Positions 24,556-35,189 are shown, counted from the stretch's first letter. The stretch: 51,667 nt of DNA from an uncultured Bacteroidaceae bacterium (GCA_905234125.1 CAJOGQ010000029.1:1-51667); one strand, 5' to 3'. A program made the numbers and translations. Notes: generated by a model from the letters alone, not told the origin.

Positions 24556-25671
24556 ATGGCATTTTGCGGAAATTGCGGACATCAGAATCCAGACGGAGCG
24601 AAGTTCTGCGCAGGTTGCGGAGCTGACCTCACCAACCAAGCGATTGGGAATGTAGAATCAATCGTGAATGAATCCAATGTGGCATCTATCGAGGACAACA
24701 ACCCCATGAGCTACGTGCCTTTAGACAATTCGTCAACCGACAGCTTCGAGTTTTCATTCGAAAGGGACGAACCAAAAGTGGAGGATCATTCGACGATTCC
24801 TCCTGTGACAACGACGCCGACACCGACTCCTGTAGTTCCTCCGACGCCGACACCACAGCCGACACCACAACCAACACCACAGCCGACTCCCCCTCCACCT
24901 GTTCATCAGGCCATCAAACCAACGACTCCTCCACCTGCACCTCAGCCGATTCAGCCTACGCCTCCTCCTCCAAAGGCTCCTCAGCCAAGAAGGCCGGCCA
25001 CCCCACCCCCTCCACAGACATCGCAGTTCAAACAGACTCCCAACAAGAAGGGTGGCGGTTGCAGTTCGTGCTTAGGATGCGGATGCATTGGCCTCATCGT
25101 GCTCATGCTCGTCATCGGTGGACTCTGCTGGTGGGGTTACGACTACATCCAGAAACACGGAGGAGACTTTGAAGATATTCTGGAGCAATGGGATGACCAA
25201 CTGAAAGAGAAGTATGCCGAAGGCGATGAAGACCCCGATGCACAGACCTACAACGGACAGACGCTCAGGGAATTTGCCAATGGGCTTGGTTTCCCTGTGG
25301 TGACTTATTCAGAGTATCCCAAGGTAGGACCTTCTTACTTCAGCGAGGAAGCAAATAGCGTGCTACGTGCCTACGACATAAAGTTCAAGAGTGGCGACTA
25401 TCTCGGCGTGATTACTATCAGCGACCATAACACGATGGAGGTTCCCCAATACCGTTTCTCTCCATGTGGCTGTAGCATTTATCATTTGAGCCTCCCCAGC
25501 GATGAGGATTTCGACGGCTACATGTTCGTCTATGGAGGTGCTCGTCGCATCATGACCAACATCAACGGCGTTGTCGCAGAATACACAATCCCCAATGATG
25601 AGGATGTAGAGGACGATGTCGAGGAAGTAGAAGTGGAAGACGAAATAAAATCTGTAAAGGTTGTCAAATAA
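24556..25671 (+). CDS. Zinc-ribbon, proline-rich single-pass membrane protein
   Basis: The 371-residue product has an N-terminal zinc ribbon with four Cys (FCGNCGHQNPDGAKFCAGCG), then an acidic linker, a Pro/Thr/Gln-rich stretch of TPTPQPTPQ repeats (about 80-165), and one membrane helix (GLIVLMLVIGGLCWWGY, about 178-195) preceded by several Cys/Gly. A mostly extracytoplasmic domain ends in an acidic tail (EDVEDDVEEVEVEDE). No family for the C-terminal domain is recognised. The order puts the zinc ribbon in the cytoplasm, so it may be an envelope sensor or assembly factor; this is inference. A strong hairpin follows it. Confidence 0.8.
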   Translation: MAFCGNCGHQNPDGAKFCAGCGADLTNQAIGNVESIVNESNVASIEDNNPMSYVPLDNSSTDSFEFSFERDEPKVEDHSTIPPVTTTPTPTPVVPPTPTPQPTPQPTPQPTPPPPVHQAIKPTTPPPAPQPIQPTPPPPKAPQPRRPATPPPPQTSQFKQTPNKKGGGCSSCLGCGCIGLIVLMLVIGGLCWWGYDYIQKHGGDFEDILEQWDDQLKEKYAEGDEDPDAQTYNGQTLREFANGLGFPVVTYSEYPKVGPSYFSEEANSVLRAYDIKFKSGDYLGVITISDHNTMEVPQYRFSPCGCSIYHLSLPSDEDFDGYMFVYGGARRIMTNINGVVAEYTIPNDEDVEDDVEEVEVEDEIKSVKVVK

Positions 25672-25683
25672 AGTATGATGCAC

Positions 25684-25725
25684 AAAAAAAGGAGGACACT
25701 TCACATTGAGGTGTCCTCCTTTTTA
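25684..25725. terminator. Bidirectional terminator between the zinc-ribbon gene and pnp
   Basis: AAAGGAGGACAC pairs with GTGTCCTCCTTT (loop around TTCACATTGAG), flanked by A and T runs on both sides. It can end transcripts from both strands, as the two genes converge here. Confidence 0.88.
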
Positions 25726-25738
25726 CATATATAATGTG

Positions 25739-28063
25739 TTATTTCAGCAGGTCGTCGAGTGCTGACTTGAAGTCGTTGTCCTGTGCAGGAGCCTCGTTGC
25801 GTGGCTCGTTGTGACGTGGACGGTCGTTGCGCTCGCCTCTTTCAGGACGCTGACGACGTTCGCCTCTCTCAGGACGCTCGCCACGCTCTGGACGTGGACG
25901 ACGTTCGCGCTGTGGACGTTCCTGATAGTCAGCGGGCTTCTCGATGAGCACGCGGCGAGAGAGCTTGTACTTGCCAGTCTTCTGGTCGATGTCGATGAGC
26001 TTCACGTCGATTTCGTCATCTTCCTTGATGCCAGCCTCCTCAACAGTGTCGAGACGCTTCCAGTCGATTTCGCTGATGTGGAGCAGTCCGTCCTTGCCAG
26101 GCAGGAACTCCACGAAGCAGCCGTAAGGCATCACGGAACGAACGGTGCCATGATACACCTGACCCACCTCTGGGATGGCTACGATAGCCTTGATCTTGGC
26201 AATAGCAGCCTCGATGGCTGAGCGGTCTGGAGCAGAAATCTGCACCTTGCCCACGCCGTCCTCTTCATCGATGGTGATGACGGTCTGCGTGTCCTCCTGC
26301 ATCTGCTGAATCACCTTGCCGCCAGGGCCAATGACTGCGCCGATGAACTCCTTCGGAATGATGAGTTGCTCGATGCGTGGTACGTGTGGCTTCAGTTCTG
26401 GACGTGGTTCGGAGATGGTCTTCATCATCTCGCCCATGATGTGCTCACGACCAGCCTTGGCCTGCATGAGAGCCTGCTCCAAAATCTCGTAGGAGAGACC
26501 GTCGCACTTGATATCCATCTGGGTGGCGGTCAGACCGTTCTTCGTACCCGTGGTCTTAAAGTCCATGTCGCCGAGGTGGTCCTCATCGCCAAGGATGTCG
26601 GAGAGGATAGCGTACTTGTCCTCGCCGGGGTTCTTGATGAGACCCATGGCGATACCAGCCACAGGATTCTTGATAGGCACACCGGCATCCATCAGAGCGA
26701 GCGTTCCGGCGCAAGTAGTAGCCATAGACGAAGAGCCGTTAGACTCCAGCACGTCAGAAACCACGCGAACTGTGTAAGGATAATCCTCGGGGAGCTGACC
26801 CTTGATGCCGCGCCATGCGAGGTGGCCGTGACCAATCTCGCGACGACCCACACCACGCTGAGCCTTTGCCTCGCCAGTGGAAAATGGAGGGAAGTTATAG
26901 TGGAGCAGGAACTTCATGTAGTAGCGCTCCAGAGCTCCGTCCACGAGCTTCTCATCGAGTTTCGTGCCGAGAGTGACAGAAGCCAAAGCCTGCGTCTCGC
27001 CACGAGTGAAGATAGCGCTTCCGTGAGGCCCGGGCAGAGGTTCAACCTCGCACCAGATGGGACGGATGTCAGTGGTCTTGCGGCCATCGAGACGAGTGCC
27101 CTCGTCGAGGATGCAACGGCGCATGGCGTCGCGCTCCACATCATGATAGTAGCGATCCACAAGCGTGTACTTCTCTTCCAGTTCCTCCTCACTCATGTCA
27201 GTATGAGCAGCGGCATAAGCCTCCTTATAGTCCTCGCGAATCTTCTCGAAAGCCTCTGTGCGGGCATGCTTCTCCAGCGCCTGCTTCGTCACGTCGTAGG
27301 CGGGCTGGTAGCACTTCGCCTGAACGTCAGCCTTCAGCTCATCGTCGTTCACCTCGTGGCAGTACTCGCGCTTCACGTCCTTGCCCAGCTCCTTCATCAG
27401 CTCCTTCTGCAACTGGCACTGGGGCTTGATGGCGGCATGAGCGGCCTTAAGAGCTTCCAGCAGATCCTTCTCCTGTACTTCCTTCATCTCACCCTCCACC
27501 ATCATGATGTTCTCCTCAGTGGCGCCGACCATCAAGTCCATGTCGGCCTCCTTCAGCTGCTCGAAAGTGGGGTTAATTACAAACTCGCCCTTGATGCGGG
27601 CCACACGAACCTCAGAGATGGGCCCCTCGAATGGGATGTCCGAACAAGCCAGCGCAGCCGAAGCGGCGAAACCAGCCAGCGCGTCGGGCATGTCCTTGCC
27701 ATCTGCTGAGAATACAATCACATTCACATACACCTCCGCATGATAGTTCGATGGGAACAGTGGGCGGAGCGCGCGGTCCACGAGGCGGCAGGTGAGAATC
27801 TCCTCATCGCTGGCCTTGCCTTCGCGCTTGGTGAAACCTCCAGGGAAACGGCCGTTAGCCGAATACTTCTCGCGATACTCTACCTGGAGAGGCATGAAAT
27901 CTGTTCCCGGTACTGCATCTTTCGCTGCGCAAACAGTGGCGAGGAGCATCGTGTCGTTCATTCTGAGCATCACAGCCCCATCCGCTTGTTTCGCAAGCTT
28001 TCCTGTTTCGATGCTGATTTCTCTTCCATCAGGCAACGAAACCTTCTTTGTAATTACGTTCAT
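25739..28063 (-). CDS. pnp: Polyribonucleotide nucleotidyltransferase (PNPase)
   Basis: The 774-residue product starts [26 protein letters not shown]. Two RNase PH domains surround a helical domain, with FFSR-type [12 protein letters not shown] and [18 protein letters not shown] in the first and [12 protein letters not shown] in the second. Then come a KH domain ([11 protein letters not shown]) and an S1 domain. PNPase degrades RNA from the 3' end with phosphate. The last 65 residues are a low-complexity tail of RPERGER repeats ending in [11 protein letters not shown], absent from E. coli PNPase (711 residues). ATG 28063 is chosen because the longer frame would begin upstream of the likely transcript start. 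Confidence 0.97.
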   Translation of the reverse strand: MNVITKKVSLPDGREISIETGKLAKQADGAVMLRMNDTMLLATVCAAKDAVPGTDFMPLQVEYREKYSANGRFPGGFTKREGKASDEEILTCRLVDRALRPLFPSNYHAEVYVNVIVFSADGKDMPDALAGFAASAALACSDIPFEGPISEVRVARIKGEFVINPTFEQLKEADMDLMVGATEENIMMVEGEMKEVQEKDLLEALKAAHAAIKPQCQLQKELMKELGKDVKREYCHEVNDDELKADVQAKCYQPAYDVTKQALEKHARTEAFEKIREDYKEAYAAAHTDMSEEELEEKYTLVDRYYHDVERDAMRRCILDEGTRLDGRKTTDIRPIWCEVEPLPGPHGSAIFTRGETQALASVTLGTKLDEKLVDGALERYYMKFLLHYNFPPFSTGEAKAQRGVGRREIGHGHLAWRGIKGQLPEDYPYTVRVVSDVLESNGSSSMATTCAGTLALMDAGVPIKNPVAGIAMGLIKNPGEDKYAILSDILGDEDHLGDMDFKTTGTKNGLTATQMDIKCDGLSYEILEQALMQAKAGREHIMGEMMKTISEPRPELKPHVPRIEQLIIPKEFIGAVIGPGGKVIQQMQEDTQTVITIDEEDGVGKVQISAPDRSAIEAAIAKIKAIVAIPEVGQVYHGTVRSVMPYGCFVEFLPGKDGLLHISEIDWKRLDTVEEAGIKEDDEIDVKLIDIDQKTGKYKLSRRVLIEKPADYQERPQRERRPRPERGERPERGERRQRPERGERNDRPRHNEPRNEAPAQDNDFKSALDDLLK

Positions 28064-28098
28064 CTTGTTAGTTGAAAAAATAAAAAAACATCTATAAC

Positions 28099-28117
28099 CG
28101 TGCCATCCAAGGGCACG
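28099..28117 (-). promoter_or_regulatory. Hairpin in the pnp leader
   Basis: CGTGCC and GGCACG form a 6-bp stem with a 7-nt loop, about 36 nt before the pnp start. In E. coli the pnp leader carries a stem-loop used in autoregulation; whether this one works that way is speculative. Confidence 0.35.
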
Positions 28118-28147
28118 AACCCTTCGCTTCAAAATGTCGAAAAGTGG

Positions 28148-28157
28148 GGCAAAGTTA
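28148..28157 (-). promoter_or_regulatory. -7 box TAACTTTGCC (minus strand) for pnp
   Basis: TAACTTTGCC reads towards pnp, 84 nt before its ATG. It implies a leader of about 80 nt. Confidence 0.55.
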
Positions 28158-28263
28158 GCCATTTTCCCGCACATCTCGGCTATTTTTGCCCCAAAATCTT
28201 CGTTTTTCTATGCTTTTTAGCAGATTATCAGGCGGTTTGAGCCGTTTTTCGCTCACTTAGTCG

Positions 28264-28273
28264 TACCTTTGCA
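28264..28273 (+). promoter_or_regulatory. -7 box TACCTTTGCA
   Basis: Perfect -7 box 19 nt before ATG 28293. It fixes the start of the DUF4369/thioredoxin-fold gene. Confidence 0.75.
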
Positions 28274-28292
28274 CAAAAGTTCTGAAGAGACA

Positions 28293-29447
28293 ATGAAGAA
28301 GATTCTGACAATATTGATGGCGGGCGCTACGATGTGGACGGCCTGCGACAGGGCTCCGAAGTTCCAGGTGGAAGGGACGATTGAGGGAGCGAAGGATTCG
28401 ATGCTGTATCTGGTGCAGAGCTCGCTGGACGGGCCAGTGAGGGTGGACTCGGTGAGGCTGAAGGAGGACGGACAGTTTGCGCTGAAGGCGGTGGCACCGA
28501 CGGATGCGCCGGAGTTTTATGCCCTGCAGATTGGGGGGCATGTGGTGAACTTCTCGGTCGACAGCACAGAGACGGTGAGGGTAACGGCGCGGCTGGCGAC
28601 AATGGAGACGGACTACGCCGTGGAGGGGAACAAGAGCAGCCAGAGAATAAAAGAAATAAGCCTCCTGCAACAGGAGGTGCAGCGGAAGATAGTGGCCATC
28701 GAGAGGAATGAGGACATGCTGCCGGGCGACCAGCGGGACAGCATTGAGAGCCTGCTGACGGCGTATAAGGAGCGGATGAAGCGGGAGTTCATCTTCGCCG
28801 ACCCGCCATCGGCCTCAGCCTACTATGCGGTGTGCCAGAGCCTGACCGATCTGGGCGGAACGTTCATGGTGTTCAATCCGCTCACGGAACGGGGCGACGT
28901 GAAATGCTACGCCACGGTGGCGACGGCGTGGGACGGGGCTTATCCCGACGCTCCGCGCACTCAGCAGCTCTGCAACATGGCCATCAAGGGGATGGACAAC
29001 ACGGCTCTGCCTCAGCAGCGGGTCATCGACGTAGACGAGAGCAAGGTGGCGGAGACAGGCATCATCGACATCAACCTGCCGGATATCAACAGCCGCCTGC
29101 GCAGCGTGACAGAGCTGAAAGGGAAGGTGGCGATGATCGACTTCACGGTCTATGGGGCGAAGGAGTCGGCGGAAAGGACACGTCTGATGCGCTCACTCTA
29201 TGAGAAGTATCACGCGCAGGGCTTCGAGATTTATCAGATTTCCTTAGACGAGGACATCCACTTCTGGAAGTTCTCGGTGGAGAACCTCCCCTGGGTGTGT
29301 GTGCACGAGACCGACGGCAACGCTACACATATATATAATGTAGTGAACATCCCCACGTTCTTCCTCGTCAATCGGGAGAACGAGATTGTGATCAGAAGCG
29401 ACTTCATGGAGGGAAGCCTGGAGGAGAACATTCAGAAACTCTTGTGA
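28293..29447 (+). CDS. DUF4369/thioredoxin-fold lipoprotein lacking CxxC
   Basis: The 384-residue product begins MKKILTILMAGATMWTAC, a lipoprotein signal (Cys about 18). A DUF4369 domain (about 22-110: VEGTIEGAKDSMLYLVQ) is followed by a helical linker with the EIxLLQQEVQ type, then a thioredoxin/AhpC-like fold (about 255-384). Where TlpA-like proteins have FWAxWCxPC, this protein reads DFTVYGAKESAERTR, so the redox cysteines are absent. The later family pieces (GFEIYQISLDED, NIPTFFLVNREN) are kept. It is probably a binding or structural member of the Bacteroidota DUF4369-thioredoxin family. Confidence 0.85.
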   Translation: MKKILTILMAGATMWTACDRAPKFQVEGTIEGAKDSMLYLVQSSLDGPVRVDSVRLKEDGQFALKAVAPTDAPEFYALQIGGHVVNFSVDSTETVRVTARLATMETDYAVEGNKSSQRIKEISLLQQEVQRKIVAIERNEDMLPGDQRDSIESLLTAYKERMKREFIFADPPSASAYYAVCQSLTDLGGTFMVFNPLTERGDVKCYATVATAWDGAYPDAPRTQQLCNMAIKGMDNTALPQQRVIDVDESKVAETGIIDINLPDINSRLRSVTELKGKVAMIDFTVYGAKESAERTRLMRSLYEKYHAQGFEIYQISLDEDIHFWKFSVENLPWVCVHETDGNATHIYNVVNIPTFFLVNRENEIVIRSDFMEGSLEENIQKLL

Positions 29448-29453
29448 AAAAAA

Positions 29454-29486
29454 GAGTGAAGAGTGAAAAATCTTCACTCTTCACTT
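29454..29486. terminator. Inverted heptad pair GAGTGAA/TTCACTC, likely terminator
   Basis: GAGTGAA, GAGTGAA, a 5-nt spacer AAATC, then TTCACTC, TTCACTT: two heptads and their inverse. It can form a 14-bp stem and sits exactly between two convergent genes. It acts as a likely terminator while being built from 7-nt units. Confidence 0.65.
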
Positions 29487-30577
29487 TATACGTATTCCTC
29501 TCCCAAGTTCAGTTGTGCATCGTTCACGAACTTGCGGATGTTCTTCTGGTCGCCCTTCTTGCAGATGACAAGCACGTTGCCCTCTTCGACAACGACGTAG
29601 TCTTCCAATCCCTGCACCACGGCCACATGACCTTCGGGCAACTTGATGATGCAGTCCTTGCAATCGTAGAGGAGCGACTTGGAGTCGATGACCACATTGC
29701 CCATGTCGGACTGGGGCAAGGCATCATGTACGGCAGCCCAGGTTCCGAGGTCGGCCCATCCGAAGTGACAGAGCATCACGTCCACATTGTCGGACTTCTC
29801 GAGCACGCTCTGTTCCAAACTCATGTTGGGACACTTCGTGAAGAGTTCCAGCAGCAGGTCGGCCATGTACTCACCCGTGCTATAAGCCTGGATGACCCGA
29901 TGGACGATGGTGGCAAACTCCTCGCTTGTCCCACTGCTCACAGCCCTGAGGAAGGCATCGGCACTCCAGAGGAACAGACCTGTGTTCCACAAGAACTCGC
30001 CACTCTCGTAGAAGATCTTGGCAAACTCGTTCGCCGGCTTCTCCGTGAAGCTCTGCACCTTGTAGATATGAGACTCGGCATCTACCAGATCAGCCATCTG
30101 AATGTATCCGTAGGAAACTTCGGGACGCGTCGGCTTGGCACCCATCGTCAGCAACACATCGCTGCCACCCACGAAATCCAGTCCTCGGAGCACATCCTGC
30201 TGGAAAGCCTCGTAGTCGGTGATGTTCTGGTCGGAAGGGCTGACGATGAGTCTTCCCTCGGGACAACGGCGCTTCACTTCCAACGCCGCCCACGTCACCG
30301 CCGGAACAGTGTTGCGCCGCATGGGTTCCATGAGCACATTCTCGTACTTGATGCCCGGAATCTGCTCCACAACCAATTGTCGGTAGGACTCGTTCGTCAC
30401 GATGATGATATTGTCAGCATCGATGCAGGCGGCAAACCGCTCATACGTCATCTGCAGAAACGATTTCCCTGTGCCCAGCACATCAATAAACTGTTTAGGC
30501 TTCTTCTCTCGGCTCATGGGCCACAGACGGGAGCCTTGTCCGCCTGCCAAGATTACACAAAAATTTCTTTTGTCCAT
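29486..30577 (-). CDS. manC: Mannose-1-phosphate guanylyltransferase
   Basis: The 363-residue product has the nucleotidyltransferase signature GGQGSRLWPMSREKKPKQF at the N-terminus and the FTEKP motif near residue 180, as in GDP-mannose pyrophosphorylases. It makes GDP-mannose from mannose-1-phosphate and GTP, feeding glycan synthesis and GDP-fucose. The length matches the short form, without a fused phosphomannose isomerase domain. It stands alone, with a weaker promoter candidate TACATTCGCA at 30631-30640 and a TTTG about 20 nt further upstream. Confidence 0.93.
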   Translation of the reverse strand: MDKRNFCVILAGGQGSRLWPMSREKKPKQFIDVLGTGKSFLQMTYERFAACIDADNIIIVTNESYRQLVVEQIPGIKYENVLMEPMRRNTVPAVTWAALEVKRRCPEGRLIVSPSDQNITDYEAFQQDVLRGLDFVGGSDVLLTMGAKPTRPEVSYGYIQMADLVDAESHIYKVQSFTEKPANEFAKIFYESGEFLWNTGLFLWSADAFLRAVSSGTSEEFATIVHRVIQAYSTGEYMADLLLELFTKCPNMSLEQSVLEKSDNVDVMLCHFGWADLGTWAAVHDALPQSDMGNVVIDSKSLLYDCKDCIIKLPEGHVAVVQGLEDYVVVEEGNVLVICKKGDQKNIRKFVNDAQLNLGEEYV

Positions 30578-30723
30578 ATAATCACTTTATCGACCTTGTC
30601 GGTATTAATAGAGGTTAGTGTCATTCACTTTGCGAATGTAGGGCAAAAAACCAAACCGACCAAATATTTTCGCAGAATAATTAAAAAAGTAACATAATTT
30701 AGGAAATAATCGGTGAAAATTCG

Positions 30724-30733
30724 TACCTTTGCA
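30724..30733 (+). promoter_or_regulatory. -7 box TACCTTTGCA, almost on the start codon
   Basis: Perfect -7 box ending only 6 nt before ATG 30740. Transcription would start within a few nt of the ATG. Confidence 0.7.
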
Positions 30734-30739
30734 CCCATT

Positions 30740-31813
30740 ATGAGCATATCCATTGAATTGAAGAACCTGACAACAGGTTATAAAGTGAAGGGCGGTGAGA
30801 AGGTCATCGCCAAGAATTTGAATGCATCGCTGAGCACCAGCGAAATGATTTGCCTGCTCGGTCCCAATGGCGCCGGCAAATCAACTTTGTTGCGCACTTT
30901 GGCCGCTTTTCAACCCGCATTGGGCGGAACGGTCGAGGTGATGGGACGTGATCTGCAGAAGTATTCGAACAAAGAACTGGCCAAGCTGGTCAGTGTGGTG
31001 CTGACCGACAACTCCGACATCAAGAACATGACGGTCGAGGAAGTGGTGGCCATGGGGCGCAGTCCCTACACAGGCTTCTGGGGACGTCTGAACGAGAAGG
31101 ACAAGACGGTCATCAAGAAGTGCCTCGGATGGGTCGGCATCGAGGATTTGGCCAAGCGGAAGATGCAGACGCTCTCCGACGGCGAACGGCAGAAGGTGAT
31201 GATCGCCAAAGCCATCGCTCAGGAAACGCCCATCATCTTCCTCGACGAGCCCACGGCCTATCTCGACTATCCGAGCAAAATCGCCATGATGCTCCTGCTC
31301 CACCGTCTGGCCAAGGCGCTGAAGAAGACCATCTTCATGAGCACCCACGACCTGGAACATGCCTTGCAAGTGGCCGACCAAGTGTGGCTGATTGACCCCG
31401 AAAAGGGACTGACCACTGGCATGCCCGAAGATTTGAGCCTCAACGGGAGCATCGAATCGTATTTCATCAAGGAGGGTATGACTTACGACCGCGAGTCGTG
31501 CACATTCTCCATCGAGCATGAGACGGCACGCGACGTCTTGGTGGAGGGGCCAGACTCTCAGGAGTATCGCCTCTGTTGCAAGGCGCTCGTCCGCAACGGA
31601 TTGAAGCCTGTGACGACAACCGAGGGAACGCTGGCCAGCAAAGATGTGAAAATCCGCATCCCCGGCGATGGCTCATACCGTCTGATAGAACAGGGCAGGG
31701 AGAGCATCAAGGTGGAGAAGATTGGCCATCTCGTCCAGATGATTGTGCCCACCATCACCAAGTATCAAATCTCAGCCATCCGCGAGGCTTCCAACTTCAC
31801 TCAGTATGAATAG
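30740..31813 (+). CDS. FecE/BtuD-like ABC transporter ATPase with extra C-terminal domain
   Basis: The 357-residue product starts MSISIELKNLTTGYKVKGGE. It has Walker A GPNGAGKST, the signature LSDGERQ and Walker B IIFLDEPTAYLD, closest to iron-siderophore, haem or B12 importers. ATPases of this group are usually about 250-270 residues, so the last 100 residues are an extra domain (SCTFSIEHETARDVLVEG, then YRLCCKALVRNGL, then VKIRIPGDGSYRLIEQ) of unclear role. No permease or binding-protein gene is adjacent. The end overlaps the CbiK-like gene by 8 nt, so the two are translationally coupled. The transcript appears leaderless. Confidence 0.85.
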   Translation: MSISIELKNLTTGYKVKGGEKVIAKNLNASLSTSEMICLLGPNGAGKSTLLRTLAAFQPALGGTVEVMGRDLQKYSNKELAKLVSVVLTDNSDIKNMTVEEVVAMGRSPYTGFWGRLNEKDKTVIKKCLGWVGIEDLAKRKMQTLSDGERQKVMIAKAIAQETPIIFLDEPTAYLDYPSKIAMMLLLHRLAKALKKTIFMSTHDLEHALQVADQVWLIDPEKGLTTGMPEDLSLNGSIESYFIKEGMTYDRESCTFSIEHETARDVLVEGPDSQEYRLCCKALVRNGLKPVTTTEGTLASKDVKIRIPGDGSYRLIEQGRESIKVEKIGHLVQMIVPTITKYQISAIREASNFTQYE

Positions 31814-32666
31814 ATTCCTCCTCTTCCTCCCCTTGCTCATGGCCTGCTTATCCCTTTCGGCACAGACGACGGAAATGGAGCAGGATATGTTTGAGACCAT
31901 GCGCGAAGATGACAAGGCCGTTGTCGTGGCAGTACACAAAGACGCCATCAGTGGCATTGGTCAGCGGAGCATCGACCGCCTCACCCTTCGACTCCATGAG
32001 CTTTATCCCAACTATGACTATCGCGAAGCTTGTACCACCCCTGGAGCGATGGGACAAGCGTCCGACCCCGACAAGCTCTTCAGCCAATTGCAGAAGGATG
32101 GCTACACCCATGTGCTCATTCAGCCGTCGGGCATCACCAACGACCTCGACATGCAGTATCTGCGTCAGATGGTGGAGACCGCCAAGGGAAAGTTCAAGCA
32201 GATGCGATTGGGAGAACCCTTGCTGAGCGACCTCGCCGATTATCAGGAGGTGGCGAACATGACCATCAGCACATTCAGCATCCCCAAGCAAGTGAACGTG
32301 CTCGTGTGTAACGGCACTGACAAAGAGGCCGACGCATCCTACATCATGCTCGACTACATGTTGCGCGACCAGACTCAGGACTGGTTCCTCGCCACCATCG
32401 TCGGCCATCCATCGCTCGACCATCTGATCAAGCAACTGAAAAAGCAAAAGCTCAAGAAGGTGCATCTCGTCCCCTTCAATGCCGAGGCCAACAAGATGAT
32501 TGGTGGCGAGTGGACCAAGAAATTGCAACAGGCAGGATATAAGGTGACAGCCGAACCAACCACGCTGATGGAGCAGGCGGGCATCATCCAACTCTTCGAA
32601 CAGCATGTCCGTCATGCAGAGCAGTTCCGCCGATTGACAGCGACAGAACAAAAATTATTACCCTAA
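31806..32666 (+). CDS. CbiK-like (class II chelatase) secreted protein with metal ligands apparently lost
   Basis: The 286-residue product has a signal peptide (MNRFLLFLPLLMACLSLSAQ). The body follows the anaerobic cobaltochelatase CbiK fold: YTHVLIQPSGITNDLDMQYL, then VLVCNGTDKEADASYIMLDYML, then LKKVHLVPF. As remembered, active CbiK has MGHG with a His ligand, an ESYP-type Glu, and GDHA with a His ligand. The matching places here read VCNG, TIVGHP and FNAEANKM, so all three ligands seem absent. It is therefore more likely a tetrapyrrole-binding than a chelating protein; this is inference. The start overlaps the ABC ATPase gene by 8 nt. Confidence 0.72.
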   Translation: MNRFLLFLPLLMACLSLSAQTTEMEQDMFETMREDDKAVVVAVHKDAISGIGQRSIDRLTLRLHELYPNYDYREACTTPGAMGQASDPDKLFSQLQKDGYTHVLIQPSGITNDLDMQYLRQMVETAKGKFKQMRLGEPLLSDLADYQEVANMTISTFSIPKQVNVLVCNGTDKEADASYIMLDYMLRDQTQDWFLATIVGHPSLDHLIKQLKKQKLKKVHLVPFNAEANKMIGGEWTKKLQQAGYKVTAEPTTLMEQAGIIQLFEQHVRHAEQFRRLTATEQKLLP

Positions 32667-32667
32667 C

Positions 32668-34455
<1,788 letters not shown>

Positions 34456-34458
34456 TAT

Positions 34459-34503
34459 CCCATCAAACCCATAATGCCCATATTGCCCATCAAACCCATT
34501 CAC
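34459..34503 (+). repeat. Five 9-nt units CCCATNNNN before engB
   Basis: CCCATCAAA, CCCATAATG, CCCATATTG, CCCATCAAA, CCCATTCAC, then CCCATG containing the engB start. The array fills the whole gap between the ABC-F and engB genes. The 9-nt period keeps frame with engB, and an upstream ATG at 34474 would add MPILPIKPIHP. Confidence 0.85.
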
Positions 34504-34506
34504 CCC

Positions 34507-35103
34507 ATGAAGATTACCTCCGCTTCCTACATCGGCTCCAAGCCCAACCACACCCAATGCCCCACCGACGGACGTCCTGAATACGCATTCATCGGACGAA
34601 GCAACGTGGGCAAGTCCTCTCTCATCAATGCCCTCACAGGCCGTAAGAACCTTGCCCTCACCTCCTCCACCCCCGGCAAGACCATGTGCATCAACCATTT
34701 CCTCATCAACGAGAAATGGTACATCGTCGATTTGCCCGGCTACGGCTATGCCCAGCGTGGCAAGAAGGAGATAGAGAAACTGAAGACGATGATCAGCAGT
34801 TATGTGCTGGAGCGCGAACAGCTCACTTGCCTCTTCGTGCTCATCGACATCCGTCACGACCCCCAGAAGGTCGATCTCGCTTTCCTCCACGTCCTCGGCT
34901 CCAACGGCGTGCCCTTCGCCATCATCTTCACCAAGGCCGACAAGCTTGTATTCTCCAAAATCAAGCCCACCGTGGAGAAGTATCTCGACACGCTTCGTGA
35001 GGAATGGGAAGAACTTCCACCCTACTTCATCACCAGCGCCACCAGCAAGATGGGCAAGGAAGAATTGTTAGCATACATCGACAATATCAACAAAAACTTG
35101 TAG
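34507..35103 (+). CDS. engB: Ribosome-biogenesis GTPase EngB (YihA/YsxC)
   Basis: The 198-residue product has G1 GRSNVGKSS, the switch region STPGKT, G3 DLPGYGYA, G4 TKAD and G5 TSATSKMG, all typical of EngB, which helps to assemble the large ribosomal subunit. Length is normal (about 200). ATG 34507 is preferred over the in-frame ATG 34474 because family proteins start just before the KITSASYIGS-type segment, but the alternative falls in the 9-nt repeat and cannot be excluded. A strong terminator follows. Confidence 0.95.
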   Translation: MKITSASYIGSKPNHTQCPTDGRPEYAFIGRSNVGKSSLINALTGRKNLALTSSTPGKTMCINHFLINEKWYIVDLPGYGYAQRGKKEIEKLKTMISSYVLEREQLTCLFVLIDIRHDPQKVDLAFLHVLGSNGVPFAIIFTKADKLVFSKIKPTVEKYLDTLREEWEELPPYFITSATSKMGKEELLAYIDNINKNL

Positions 35104-35110
35104 AAAAAAC

Positions 35111-35141
35111 GCTCAGGAGCACCTTCCTGAGCATTTTTTTT
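35111..35141 (+). terminator. Rho-independent terminator after engB
   Basis: GCTCAGGA (35111-35118) pairs with TCCTGAGC (35125-35132), followed by a run of eight T residues (34134-type position 35134-35141). Confidence 0.92.
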
Positions 35142-35174
35142 GCCAAAAGTATTTGTGATTTGGAAAATAATCCC

Positions 35175-35184
35175 TACATTTGCA
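35175..35184 (+). promoter_or_regulatory. -7 box TACATTTGCA for rho
   Basis: TACATTTGCA with TTTG about 20 nt upstream (in gtgatttgg). It implies a leader of about 150 nt before the rho start at 35337. Confidence 0.65.
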
Positions 35185-35189
35185 CCATC

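Noticed and set aside
24830-24900. Repeats coding TPTPQPTPQ as a regulatory repeat
   Set aside because: It is explained as a coding proline-rich linker.
26366-27709. Open frame of 447 codons on the plus strand
   Set aside because: It is antisense to pnp, whose protein is unmistakable. The composition (many Leu, His, Val) is the mirror of a coding strand with GC-rich third positions.
29444-30697. Open frame of 417 codons on the plus strand
   Set aside because: It is antisense to the manC-like gene, which has clear family motifs.
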